This document shows, in pieces, positions 17,706-25,361 of a stretch of 64,000 nucleotides of DNA (position 1 is the stretch's first letter; every line of letters starts with the position of its first letter). Position numbers and translations under genes: made by a program. The DNA comes from Neisseriaceae bacterium JH1-16 (lineage in GTDB: Bacteria; Pseudomonadota; Gammaproteobacteria; Burkholderiales; Chromobacteriaceae): NCBI GenBank assembly GCA_025989215.1, contig JAPDNP010000003.1, positions 310,001 to 374,000 of the forward strand, read 5' to 3'. The notes under the pieces are model-generated. The model worked only from the letters and a program-made list of their open reading frames with translations. It was not told where the DNA came from and searched no databases.

Positions 17706-18065
17706 ATGAACGCCACCTTCCGCCTCTTTCTGTCACTGCTGATCTGCCTCGTGCTCCCGATGCACGTGGGCGCAGTGCCATTGGTGGACGGAGCGTGCCC
17801 TAGCGCACAGATGGCTGTAATAAAGGCGACGCCGACGCCGTCTTCACCAGCAGTCGACTGCCAATCGACAGGTGAAAAGCACGCCCCGCCGATGGGGGCT
17901 CTGTGCAAAGTGGGTACGGCATGCAACTTCACCGTATCGGCACCGCTGCCCGCTTCCAACCTCCTCATCGCGCCAGATCAAGGGGCCAGCTTCAGTGCTG
18001 CCCCTCTCCATTTCGTTCTGCAAGACTTCCCCCCAACACTGTTGCGTCCTCCCATCCTCGGCTGA
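17706..18065 (+). CDS. Small exported Cys-containing protein, copy 2
   Basis: 119 residues. It is a paralogue of the protein at 16,534: the signal peptide LFLSLLICLVLPMHV is nearly the same, the mature part has scattered cysteines (ACPS, DCQS, LCKV, ACNF), and both end in a Pro-rich tail (PPTLLRPPILG here). The shared plan suggests duplication within the element. A TATACT -10-like box lies 10 bp upstream of the ATG, so it may start its own transcript. Function unknown; a periplasmic metal-binding role is inferred. Confidence 0.55.
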   Translation: MNATFRLFLSLLICLVLPMHVGAVPLVDGACPSAQMAVIKATPTPSSPAVDCQSTGEKHAPPMGALCKVGTACNFTVSAPLPASNLLIAPDQGASFSAAPLHFVLQDFPPTLLRPPILG

Positions 18066-18312
18066 ACTGTCGCCGACTGCTTTCGCGTCACCCTGCTGCC
18101 TTTTAGCCCGACCTCCGTGCTCGGGCCGATAGCGTTGCCGTTCCGATTCTGGACGGTTCGAACGCACTCCGCAGCCAGGCTCACCGCAAAGCGACTTACG
18201 TAAACGAAGTCCCCCGACCGAGCGCATCGCTTTCGATGGCTCACTAGTCACGCCACTACTCACATAGCGTGCAGGGGCTTCGGTCAACACGTCCGTACCG
18301 AGGAATTCCATC

Positions 18313-18618
18313 ATGGCTTGCAACAAGTCCACCCTGCTCAAGGCTGCTCTGGCTTTGGGCGTACTGTCTTTGGCGGCCTATGCCGCCTTTCCGGCCGTTC
18401 GTGCCGGTTTCCTGTCGTTTTCGCCGTTGTTGCTCTCGCTACTGTGTCCGCTTTCCATGCTTATTTGCATGAAGGGGATGGGGAAGCAATCCACCCCGTC
18501 GCCCGCGGCGCTGCCCACTACTGGCCCGATCGATCCGGCGTCGTCTGCGGCCCTTGATCAACCGGCCCAGCCTCAACGCGGCGGTTGCTGCGGTCAAACT
18601 CCGTCGGCACGCCCGTAA
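18313..18618 (+). CDS. Small membrane protein with C-terminal CC motif
   Basis: 101 residues. It begins MACNKSTLLK, has two hydrophobic segments (about 9-30 and 33-52, the second containing LLSLLCPLSMLICMKGMG), then a Pro-rich tail with a vicinal cysteine pair (RGGCCGQT). Small two-helix proteins of this design occur in copper/mercury clusters, but I cannot name the family with confidence. It is followed by ccdA after 12 nt and is probably co-transcribed. Confidence 0.6.
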   Translation: MACNKSTLLKAALALGVLSLAAYAAFPAVRAGFLSFSPLLLSLLCPLSMLICMKGMGKQSTPSPAALPTTGPIDPASSAALDQPAQPQRGGCCGQTPSARP

Positions 18619-18630
18619 GAGCCGATTGCG

Positions 18631-19371
18631 ATGGCAGATCTCTCTCAACTAGGCCTGTTGACCGCCTTTGCTGGTGGGGTGATTTCATTCCTGTCGCCCT
18701 GCGTCCTGCCGCTGGTGCCCGGCTACCTGTCCTTCGTCACCGGGCAATCGCTGCGTGCTGACGCACAAACGTCAGTGAGCCGAACCCAGATAAAGGTGTT
18801 CGGGCTCAGTGCGCTGTTTGTGCTGGGCTTCTCCTCGGTGTTCGTTGCCTTGGGAGCGAGTGCCTCCGTTGTGGGCAGGTTGTTCCTGGCATTCCGTGGC
18901 CCGGCCAACCTTATCGGCGGGGGCATGGTGGCGCTGTTCGGCTTGTTCATGACGGGGCTGGTACGACCCGCCTGGTTGGAACGCGATCTGCGCTTCCAGA
19001 CCAAGCTAACCGGCGGCCACCCCGCGAGCGCGTACCTGCTCGGCCTCGCGTTTGGCTTCGGCTGGACACCCTGCATCGGCCCGGTGCTGGGCGCCATTCT
19101 CGCGATGAGCGCCGTCGCCTCTAGTGCGACAAGGAGCATCGGCCTGCTGGGTGCTTACGCGCTAGGTTTGGGGGTGCCATTCCTGGTATCGGCGCTGTTT
19201 ACCGGCCACTTGGTCCATCGCCTCAAACCGCTGCGTCGGGTAGGTCGACTGCTCTATGTCGTGTCCGGCGTAGGGATGATTGTCATGGGGATCGCCATCG
19301 TAGTCGGCTGGATGCCCACTCTGTCCTATTGGCTACTCCACTCCTTTCCGTCACTGACGAAACTCGGCTAG
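18631..19371 (+). CDS. ccdA: CcdA-type thiol-disulfide transmembrane protein
   Basis: 246 residues, about six transmembrane helices. The two redox cysteines of the CcdA/DsbD core are in FLSPCVLPLVPGYL (helix 1) and GWTPCIGPVLG (helix 4). It carries reducing equivalents from cytosolic thioredoxin to periplasmic acceptors. In this element the likely acceptor is the TlpA-like lipoprotein at 20,716, which in turn could keep SCO or Cys-rich metal-binding proteins reduced. Length and motifs are normal for stand-alone CcdA; the DsbD periplasmic domains are absent. Confidence 0.88.
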   Translation: MADLSQLGLLTAFAGGVISFLSPCVLPLVPGYLSFVTGQSLRADAQTSVSRTQIKVFGLSALFVLGFSSVFVALGASASVVGRLFLAFRGPANLIGGGMVALFGLFMTGLVRPAWLERDLRFQTKLTGGHPASAYLLGLAFGFGWTPCIGPVLGAILAMSAVASSATRSIGLLGAYALGLGVPFLVSALFTGHLVHRLKPLRRVGRLLYVVSGVGMIVMGIAIVVGWMPTLSYWLLHSFPSLTKLG

Positions 19372-19407
19372 CCACCAGGACAAACTCCACTCCATTCGGA
19401 GAAGAAT

Positions 19408-20313
19408 ATGAATGCAAAACAGAAACTACACAGCGCTGCCTTGGCGCTCTTGCTGTCGGTGCTTGGCGCCCCGTTGGCCAATGCTGCATCGCCGGTCACG
19501 CTGATGCATGTCCATGGCCTCGCTTTCAGCGCTGACGGCAAACAGCTTGAAATCCCCAGTCACCAAGGGCTGGCCGTATACAGCGGGGGGCACTGGACCA
19601 AGGCCACTGGTCCGGAACATGACTACATGGGGTTCTCGATGACCAGCCGCTCGATCTATAGCAGCGGCCATCCAGCCCCCGGCTCCAACCTGATCAATCC
19701 ATTCGGGCTGATCAAAAGCGGCGATGGCGGACGCACCTGGCAGAAGCTCGGCCTCGAGGGGGAAGCCGATTTCCATGTGCTCGCCGCCAGCTACCGTAGC
19801 GGTGCCGTCTACGTGATCAATGGACAGTCCAATTCGCGCATGAAAACCCCTGGCCTCTACTACACGCTCAATGACGGAGCGAAATGGCAACTCGTGCAGG
19901 CTGCCGGGCTCACCGAGTCTCCGACGGCGCTTGCCGCTCACCCATTAGACCGGATGACGGTGGCGGCGGCGACTGGCGCCGGCTTGTACCTGTCCACAGA
20001 CGGAGGGGAGCGCTTCCTGCCTCTGACGCAAGGGGTACAGGTGTTGAGCACAGCCTTCAGCATCGATGGCAGCAGCCTGTGGTTTGGCAGCTACCGCAAC
20101 GCCGCCTCGCTGTCCAAGGTCGATCTGAAAACCCGTCGGATTCAATCGCTGAACATACCGCCACTGAACCAGGATGCCGTCGCCTACATCGCCCAGAACC
20201 CGGCGAAACCCAAGGAATGGGCAATCGCCACGTTCAAGCGCAACGTCTACCTCTCGCCGGATGAAGGCAAAAACTGGAAGGCGATCGCCCAGAAGGGGCA
20301 AACACTGCAATGA
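19408..20313 (+). CDS. Exported BNR/sortilin-like beta-propeller protein
   Basis: 301 residues. A signal peptide (cleavage near ANAASP) is followed by [12 protein letters not shown] and several BNR-type turns of the form S-x-D-x-G-x-x-W: [29 protein letters not shown] and [10 protein letters not shown]. This is a periplasmic propeller of the F510_1955-like group, annotated as glycosylhydrolase by similarity only. No catalytic residues can be assigned. GGAGAAG precedes the ATG. Its place between ccdA and a bufferin-type peptide suggests a role in metal stress rather than sugar metabolism. Confidence 0.7.
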   Translation: MNAKQKLHSAALALLLSVLGAPLANAASPVTLMHVHGLAFSADGKQLEIPSHQGLAVYSGGHWTKATGPEHDYMGFSMTSRSIYSSGHPAPGSNLINPFGLIKSGDGGRTWQKLGLEGEADFHVLAASYRSGAVYVINGQSNSRMKTPGLYYTLNDGAKWQLVQAAGLTESPTALAAHPLDRMTVAAATGAGLYLSTDGGERFLPLTQGVQVLSTAFSIDGSSLWFGSYRNAASLSKVDLKTRRIQSLNIPPLNQDAVAYIAQNPAKPKEWAIATFKRNVYLSPDEGKNWKAIAQKGQTLQ

Positions 20314-20381
20314 GCTTCGGCCGACCCGATCACGGGGCCGTCACTGTCGTTATTCACCACGAACCATGTAAGGAAACGCAA

Positions 20382-20633
20382 TTGGACAAGAAACAGATGT
20401 TTATTAGCGCGGCGATGAGCGGCGTAATCGCATTGGGCCTGTCGGCAACCGCACAGGCTGCCACTGCTAAGGAGCAATGCTTCGGCGTGGCCAAGGCCGG
20501 ACATAACGATTGCGCCACCGGCGCACACGGTTGCGCTGCCCAAGCGAAAAAGGACAAAGACCCGGCCGACTTCAAGCTTGTGCCTGCCGGCACCTGCCAG
20601 AAGCTTGGCGGCAAGCTGAAACACACTGGCTAA
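20382..20633 (+). CDS. DUF2282 / bufferin-type (BufA1-like) periplasmic metallophore precursor
   Basis: 83 residues from TTG 20,382, preceded by AAGGA at 7 nt; no ATG is placed as well. A signal peptide ends at AQAATAKE. The mature part has the DUF2282 pattern with four cysteines: [19 protein letters not shown] and [11 protein letters not shown]. Known bufferins are copper-binding peptides whose cysteines are modified by DUF692 (BufB) with BufC. Neither partner is in the element or the window, so this copy is an orphan or is modified in trans. Confidence 0.75.
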   Translation: MDKKQMFISAAMSGVIALGLSATAQAATAKEQCFGVAKAGHNDCATGAHGCAAQAKKDKDPADFKLVPAGTCQKLGGKLKHTG

Positions 20634-20715
20634 GCCCGACCGCGACGAGTTAACAACCTGACAAGGCGAATCCGCATGCTGGCTGTTCACGCGGGTTCGC
20701 CGTTTAGGAGGCTAC

Positions 20716-21210
20716 ATGAGACACATTGGCCGACGCTGGCTTCAATTCCTTCTATTTACTCTGACGGCACTGCTGGTGGCCTGCTCCACCGGTGACCGCG
20801 TGCCCAACCTGTCGTTTACCCCACTCGACGGCAAACCGATGACGTTTGAGCAGTTGCAGGGCAAGGTCGTCTTCGTCAATTTCTGGGCGACCAGTTGCGC
20901 CGCTTGTATCGAGGAAATGCCCGCCCTATCCCGCCTGCAGAAGCAGTACGGCACTCAAGGATTCAGGATCGTGGCGGTTGCGATGGACTTCGACCAGCTC
21001 CCTTATGTGCGTAACTTTTCTAAGCAGAATGCCCTCCCGTTCATGGTGGCCCACGATACAGACGGCAAGCTGGCACAGGGCTTCGGCGGGATCATGGCGA
21101 CACCGACCAGTTTCCTGATCGACAAACAAGGCCGAATCATCAAACGCTACATGGGCAAGCCCGACATGACGGCGCTGGCCCCGGAAATTGAAACCCAGCT
21201 GCACAAATAG
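20716..21210 (+). CDS. TlpA/ResA-like thiol-disulfide lipoprotein
   Basis: 164 residues. A lipoprotein signal (LLVACS, lipid on Cys23) precedes a thioredoxin fold with the redox motif WATSCAAC and the cis-Pro segment MATPTSFLID. The fold type is TlpA/ResA, in which the protein reduces disulfides of periplasmic apo-proteins. CcdA at 18,631 is the natural electron donor. AGGAGG stands 4 nt before the ATG. CAAC in place of the common CxPC is unremarkable in this family. Confidence 0.85.
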   Translation: MRHIGRRWLQFLLFTLTALLVACSTGDRVPNLSFTPLDGKPMTFEQLQGKVVFVNFWATSCAACIEEMPALSRLQKQYGTQGFRIVAVAMDFDQLPYVRNFSKQNALPFMVAHDTDGKLAQGFGGIMATPTSFLIDKQGRIIKRYMGKPDMTALAPEIETQLHK

Positions 21211-21300
21211 GTCCACTCGAGGAGACCGCTAGAGGCGACGTCACCAACCATCGTATTTGCGGGTTTCTGACGGCGAATTGGTATTCCGTAGGAGAGAGCC

Positions 21301-21879
21301 ATGCGACGTACAGATCGACGAACCGCGTTGCGCTACCTGACCCTTCCGTTCGCTGCCGGTCTGCTGGCAGCGTGCGGCAAGCAGGCAGTCGACTTCAACG
21401 GTACAGACATTTCAACCTCGTCCCTCACCATGAACGTCGCCCTGACCGACCACACCGGCCGGCGTCGCACGCTGGCGGATTTCCGCGGCAAGGTGGTCGC
21501 GCTGTACCTCGGCTACACGCACTGTCCGGACGTGTGCCCAGCGACGATGGGTGAGCTCAAGCTCGCCAAGCAGGTGCAGGTGCTGTTTGTCACGGTGGAC
21601 CCGGAGCGTGACACGCAACAGGTACTTGACCACTTTGTATCGGCGTTCGATCCACGCTTCCTCGGACTGCGTGGCCCCCCAGACGAGCTGAAGGCGTTGG
21701 CAGGTCAGTTGAAAGTTTTCTACGAGCGGACCGGCCAAGCGAACGGCGACTACGCCATGATGCACTACGATGGTGTTTTCTTGTTCGACCGGCAAGGTCA
21801 TATCCGCGTCATTGAACGGTCCGGTATCGGTTCCGCTGCGCTAGCAGCGGATATGCGTCAGCTAGTGGAAGGCGCCTGA
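21301..21879 (+). CDS. SCO1/SenC-family copper chaperone lipoprotein
   Basis: 192 residues. A lipobox LLAAC (Cys25) precedes a thioredoxin-like SCO domain with the copper site GYTHCPDVCP and the distal His in MMHYDGVFLFD. SCO proteins deliver copper to the CuA centre of cytochrome oxidase or act as thiol reductants. Compared with the chromosomal SCO at 59,679 it lacks about eight residues between CPxTM and VQVLFVTVD, so the helix after the copper motif is shortened. It is the last cargo gene. The ribosome-binding site is GGAG 8 nt before the ATG. Confidence 0.85.
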   Translation: MRRTDRRTALRYLTLPFAAGLLAACGKQAVDFNGTDISTSSLTMNVALTDHTGRRRTLADFRGKVVALYLGYTHCPDVCPATMGELKLAKQVQVLFVTVDPERDTQQVLDHFVSAFDPRFLGLRGPPDELKALAGQLKVFYERTGQANGDYAMMHYDGVFLFDRQGHIRVIERSGIGSAALAADMRQLVEGA

Positions 21880-22087
21880 CTTTGATGGCAACAATGGGCG
21901 ACGTGCGATGAAAACCACGACGAGCCACCGTAAGAGTGTTGGTTTGAGGAAGGTTTAGTTCTGTTTGCAAACCTCAGCAGTGGGGTTTGGTCTGTGGACT
22001 GTTCCGGCTTCAGTATCCACTGAGCCCTGAACAGTCCAATTCTTCAGGAGCCCGTCTAGCAGAAGATCCGTCGGTCCTGGCATGAAT
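21880..22087. other. Non-coding stretch between cargo and tniQ remnant
   Basis: No supported gene. It contains an inverted repeat GGACTGTTC (21,996-22,004) / GAACAGTCC (22,029-22,037) with a 24-nt loop. On the minus strand a 40-odd codon open frame continues past the tniQ stop in another register, but it shows no TniQ features. Confidence 0.5.
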
Positions 22088-22324
22088 TCATGCCAACCGA
22101 TCAAGGTGACGAGGGATCCAGTGATTCAGCGTGAGCAACTTGGTATCGAACAACGCATTCAGCGTGCGATCTACCGTAGGGTTACCGCTCTGCACATGGT
22201 ACCGGGACACCATCGAAATGATCGTTTCATCAGTCAGGTACGACATCACCAAGCATGTTTCTACATCGATGGCGGCAGGGAGAGTGTTTTCTGGAAGGGA
22301 ACAAGTGACGCGCTTGGAACTCAC
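22088..22324 (-). pseudogene. TniQ/TnsD N-terminal remnant
   Basis: 78 codons ending in TGA. The segment LTDETIISMVSRYHVQSGN followed by LNALFD and HWIPRHLDRLA matches the N-terminal signature of TniQ/TnsD target-selection proteins (D-E-x-x-S-x-x-x-R-Y-H-x-x-S-G-N, then P-x-H-L-x-x-L). Full family members have roughly 400-500 residues and zinc-binding CxxC pairs, all missing here. An ATG at 22,246 is a plausible original start. It reads from the right end inward, the direction of tns genes in Tn7. The truncation explains why the element cannot choose a target by itself. Confidence 0.72.
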
Positions 22325-22379
22325 GAAAGACCCTTACTTCAACCAAGAAGCACTAAGCTTCAACACAACTGAAACAACC

Positions 22380-22409
22380 GTGCCCCCAAGGATCCTTGAG
22401 GGCACTTTT
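22380..22409 (+). terminator. Intrinsic terminator inside the right end
   Basis: GTGCCC-C-CAAGGATCCTTG-A-GGGCAC forms a long hairpin followed by TTTT. It points toward glmS and would stop cargo transcription from entering the converging glmS gene. Confidence 0.75.
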
Positions 22410-22439
22410 GTATTACAGACACAGCTGGCGGCGGACCAA

Positions 22440-22460
22440 GAGTGCAAACATATTTGTCAC
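22440..22460 (-). repeat. Internal end repeat, right end
   Basis: Reverse complement of the repeat at 14,727-14,747. It abuts the terminal repeat directly, in contrast to the spaced sites at the left end. Confidence 0.85.
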
Positions 22461-22486
22461 AGTGCAGACATAATTGTCACTCATCA
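22461..22486 (-). repeat. Right terminal inverted repeat
   Basis: Ends in CACTCATCA. It is the exact reverse complement of 14,618-14,643 over 26 bp. Confidence 0.95.
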
Positions 22487-22491
22487 ACAAC
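22487..22491. repeat. Target site duplication, right copy (ACAAC)
   Basis: Second copy of the 5-bp duplication, centred 21 bp from the glmS stop codon. Tn7 inserts about 25 bp from it. Confidence 0.9.
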
Positions 22492-22509
22492 CGGTCGGCC
22501 AAGCTGCGA

Positions 22510-24339
22510 TTACTCGACCGTTACCGACTTGGCGAGGTTACGCGGCTTGTCGACGTCGGTGCCACGCGCCAGTGCCGCGTGGTAGGCGAGGATCTGCACC
22601 GGGATGGCGTGCACCACCGGGCTCAGCACGCCGACGTGGCGCGGGGTGCGGATCACATGCACGCCTTCCGACTCGCTGAAGTGGCTGTCGGCATCGGCAA
22701 ACACGAACAGCTCGCCGCCGCGCGCGCGTACTTCCTGCATGTTCGATTTCACTTTTTCCAGCAGGCTGTCGTTCGGCGCGATCACCACCACCGGCATCGC
22801 GCTGTCCACCAACGCCAGCGGACCGTGCTTCAGCTCGCCGGCCGGGTAGGCTTCGGCGTGGATGTAGCTGATTTCCTTCAGCTTCAGTGCACCTTCCAGC
22901 GCGATCGGGTAGTGCAGGCCACGGCCTAGGAACAGCGCATGATCCTTGACAGCAAATTTGTCAGCCCAGGTCTTGATTTGCGGCTCCAGGTTCAGCGCGT
23001 GCTGCACGCTGCCCGGCAGGTGGCGCAGGTCGTCAAGGAAGCCAGCCTCCTGTTCAGCCGACACCCGGCCGCGCACCTTGCCCAGCGTCACCGCCAAGGT
23101 GAACAGCGCGACCAGCTGGGTGGTGAACGCCTTGGTCGACGCGACGCCGATCTCGGCGCCGGCGCGGGTGTAGAACACCAGTTCCGATGCGCGCGGAATC
23201 GCCGACTCGCGCACATTGCAGATCGACAGGGCGGCCTTGTGACCGCGCTCCTTGGCGTATTTCAACGCCTCCATGGTATCGAGCGTCTCGCCCGACTGCG
23301 AAATGGTCACCACCAGATGCTGCGGGTCGGCCCAGGCGTCGCGATAGCGGTACTCGCTGGCGATTTCGACATCGCACGGCACGCCGGCGATGCTCTCGAT
23401 CCAGTACTTCGCGGTCAGGCCGGCGTAGTAGCTGGTGCCGCAGGCCAGGATCTTCACCCCGGTGCAGGTCGGCAGCAGCGCCTCGGCCTGCGGGCCGAAC
23501 AGCTGGGCGGCGAAGCCGGCATCCAGCACCGCTTCGATGGTGTCGGACAGCGCCTTCGGCTGTTCGTAGATTTCCTTCTGCATGAAGTGGCTGTACGGAC
23601 CCAGCTCCAGCGAGGCGAGCGACACGTCGGACAGGTGTACTTCGCGCTCGACCACCGCATCGTGCTTGTCGACGATCTTGACGTTATCGCGGGTCAGCAG
23701 GCCGAGGTCGCCCTCTTCCAGGAAGATCACCTTGCGGGTCGCCGCCAGGATCGCCGACACATCGGAAGCGATGAAATTCTCGCCCTCGCCCAGGCCAACC
23801 AGTAACGGGCAACCCATGCGCGCGCAAACCAGCTCGTCGGGGCGATCCAGCGCGATCACGCCGATTGCGTAGGCGCCGGTCAGCTCGCGCACCGCGCGGC
23901 GCACCGCCTCGAACAGATCGGGGGCGGACTGGTAGTAGTGGTGCACCAGGTGGGCGATCACCTCGGTGTCGGTCTGCGACTCGAAGGTGTAGCCGAGGCC
24001 CTTCAGGCGCTCGCGCTGCTCTTCGTGGTTCTCGATGATGCCGTTATGCACCACCGCGATCAGGTCGTGCGACACATGCGGATGGGCATTCGGTTCGGTC
24101 ACGCCGCCGTGCGTCGCCCAGCGGGTGTGACCGATACCGAGCTGGCCATGCAGGTGCTCGGCGGCGGCGGCATTCTCCATCTCGACCACGCGGCCGACCC
24201 GGCGCACGCGGCGGATCTTGTCGCCATCGAACACGGCCACGCCGGCCGAATCGTAACCGCGGTACTCGAGGCGCTTCAGGCCGTCGACCAGTACCGGTAC
24301 TACATCACGCGCTGCAATGGCGCCAACGATGCCGCACAT
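22510..24339 (-). CDS. glmS: Glutamine--fructose-6-phosphate aminotransferase
   Basis: 609 residues. The catalytic Cys follows the start Met (MCGIVGAIA) and heads a class II glutamine amidotransferase domain (RWATHG and NGIIEN motifs). Two SIS sugar-isomerase domains follow ([17 protein letters not shown]). The C-terminus NLAKSVTVE is the conserved end that TnsD recognises in Tn7 targets. It makes glucosamine-6-phosphate for peptidoglycan and LPS. The ATG overlaps the stop of the upstream DeoR gene by one base (TAATG), so the two are coupled. A Tn7-like element has inserted just after the stop without damaging the gene. Confidence 0.97.
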   Translation of the reverse strand: MCGIVGAIAARDVVPVLVDGLKRLEYRGYDSAGVAVFDGDKIRRVRRVGRVVEMENAAAAEHLHGQLGIGHTRWATHGGVTEPNAHPHVSHDLIAVVHNGIIENHEEQRERLKGLGYTFESQTDTEVIAHLVHHYYQSAPDLFEAVRRAVRELTGAYAIGVIALDRPDELVCARMGCPLLVGLGEGENFIASDVSAILAATRKVIFLEEGDLGLLTRDNVKIVDKHDAVVEREVHLSDVSLASLELGPYSHFMQKEIYEQPKALSDTIEAVLDAGFAAQLFGPQAEALLPTCTGVKILACGTSYYAGLTAKYWIESIAGVPCDVEIASEYRYRDAWADPQHLVVTISQSGETLDTMEALKYAKERGHKAALSICNVRESAIPRASELVFYTRAGAEIGVASTKAFTTQLVALFTLAVTLGKVRGRVSAEQEAGFLDDLRHLPGSVQHALNLEPQIKTWADKFAVKDHALFLGRGLHYPIALEGALKLKEISYIHAEAYPAGELKHGPLALVDSAMPVVVIAPNDSLLEKVKSNMQEVRARGGELFVFADADSHFSESEGVHVIRTPRHVGVLSPVVHAIPVQILAYHAALARGTDVDKPRNLAKSVTVE

Positions 24340-25136
24340 TATTTTCTCCTTGAACTATCAATTGGCGAGGGCGCGCAAATCAGCGTAATGCCCTTCGCCT
24401 GGATCTGTTCCCTCGCCTCGGCGGCAAGGGCATCGTCGGTCACCAGGGTATGAATCTTGTCCCACGGCAACTCGAGGTTGGGAATGCGTCGGCCGATCTT
24501 GTCCGACTCGACCATCACGATCACCTCGCGCGCCACCTCGGCCATCACTCGCGACAGGCCGACCAGCTCGTTAAAGGTGGTGGTACCGCGTGCCAGGTCG
24601 ATGCCGTCGGCGCCGATGAACAACTGGTCGAAATCGTAGGAGCGCAGCACCTGCTCCGCCACCTGGCCCTGGAAAGACTCGGAATGCGGGTCCCAGGTGC
24701 CGCCGGTCATCAGCAGGGTCGGTTCGTTTTCCAGTTCGCGCAACGCGCCGGCCACATTCAACGAGTTGGTCATCACCACCAGCCCACGCTTGTTGCCCAG
24801 CAAGGGGATCATCGCGCTGGTGGTGGTGCCGCTGTCGATGATGACGCGGTTGTGATCGCGAATCCGCTCGGCCGCGGCGCGGGCGATGGCGATCTTTCGT
24901 TTTGAAACCTGCTCGGCGTCCTCTTCGACCACCATCTCGCTAGGCAGCGACACCGCCCCGCCGTAGCGGCGCAGCAGCAAACCGCCGGTTTCCAGCAGCG
25001 CAAGGTCCTTGCGAATGGTCACCTCGGACGTCGAGAAACGTTTGGTCAGCTCGTCGACGCTCACCTCGCCCCGCTCCTGCACCAGGGTCGCGATGGCATG
25101 GCGACGCTGCTGCGTATTTCGTTTCGTCATGAACAT
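24339..25136 (-). CDS. DeoR/GlpR-family transcriptional regulator upstream of glmS
   Basis: 265 residues. The N-terminal winged helix ([41 protein letters not shown]) is of DeoR type, and the C-terminal sugar-phosphate sensor domain carries [12 protein letters not shown] and LFIGADGID. Regulators of this kind next to glmS sense an amino-sugar phosphate and control amino-sugar genes. The start is ATG 25,136 or 25,130; neither has a clear ribosome-binding site. A repeated TTTCGTTTCG operator candidate overlaps the start, so autoregulation is likely. The gene is translationally coupled to glmS. Confidence 0.85.
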   Translation of the reverse strand: MFMTKRNTQQRRHAIATLVQERGEVSVDELTKRFSTSEVTIRKDLALLETGGLLLRRYGGAVSLPSEMVVEEDAEQVSKRKIAIARAAAERIRDHNRVIIDSGTTTSAMIPLLGNKRGLVVMTNSLNVAGALRELENEPTLLMTGGTWDPHSESFQGQVAEQVLRSYDFDQLFIGADGIDLARGTTTFNELVGLSRVMAEVAREVIVMVESDKIGRRIPNLELPWDKIHTLVTDDALAAEAREQIQAKGITLICAPSPIDSSRRK

Positions 25137-25147
25137 GTTTCGTTTCG
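25117..25147 (-). promoter_or_regulatory. Tandem operator candidate for the DeoR-family gene
   Basis: TTTCGTTTCG occurs at 25,117-25,126 and again at 25,138-25,147, 21 bp (two helical turns) apart, with a further TTTCG at 25,152. The repeats bracket the start codons. DeoR-family proteins bind such short direct repeats; the link is inferred from position. Confidence 0.45.
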
Positions 25148-25268
25148 AAAGTTTCGAGATGGTAGCAGCGAAAGGTCGGCTCAGGCAAGACAGCGATCAA
25201 TCGCGCTGAGCTGCGACACGTGCTGCAACAGAGGTGTGCGGGAAAGGGCCTCGAGCGCACAAGAAAAA

Positions 25269-25305
25269 GCGCCCGTTTTCCCCTGCAACGGAGGAAAACG
25301 GGCGC
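25269..25305 (-). terminator. Intrinsic terminator of glmU
   Basis: Perfect 13-bp arms GCGCCCGTTTTCC / GGAAAACGGGCGC with an 11-nt loop. On the minus strand it is followed by TTTTTCTT. Confidence 0.9.
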
Positions 25306-25361
25306 CGATAGACGCGAACCGGGGCTGGGCGATTAGCTGAAGCCAAGCCGGCCGCGAAGTA

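Larger units (their letters stand above)
14618..22486. mobile_element. Tn7-like element lacking tnsABC, inserted downstream of glmS
   Basis: A 7,869-bp unit has perfect 26-bp terminal inverted repeats (14,618-14,643 and 22,461-22,486), TG/CA termini and a 5-bp target duplication. The right end lies 23 bp from the glmS stop codon, close to the Tn7 attachment position. End repeats of ~21 bp are spaced out at the left end and abut at the right end, the Tn7 pattern. A truncated TniQ/TnsD reading frame lies next to the right end. No TnsA, TnsB or TnsC gene is present. The cargo is a mercury/copper/thiol gene set with visibly lower GC than the flanks and no TTGGCCGAA motif. Confidence 0.88.

Noticed and set aside
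16374-21300. A merA gene hidden or broken in the cargo
   Set aside because: No flavin-binding motif or the GCVPSK-type active-site pattern of MerA is seen in any frame between 16.3 and 21.3 kb.
22082-22372. A 96-codon plus-strand frame near the right end of the element
   Set aside because: It is the opposite strand of the TniQ fragment, which has a family pattern; this frame has none.
14618-22486. An insertion sequence or integron as the source of the island
   Set aside because: No transposase of IS type, no integrase and no attC sites are seen. Repeat structure, 5-bp duplication, position at glmS and the TniQ remnant fit a Tn7-like element better.
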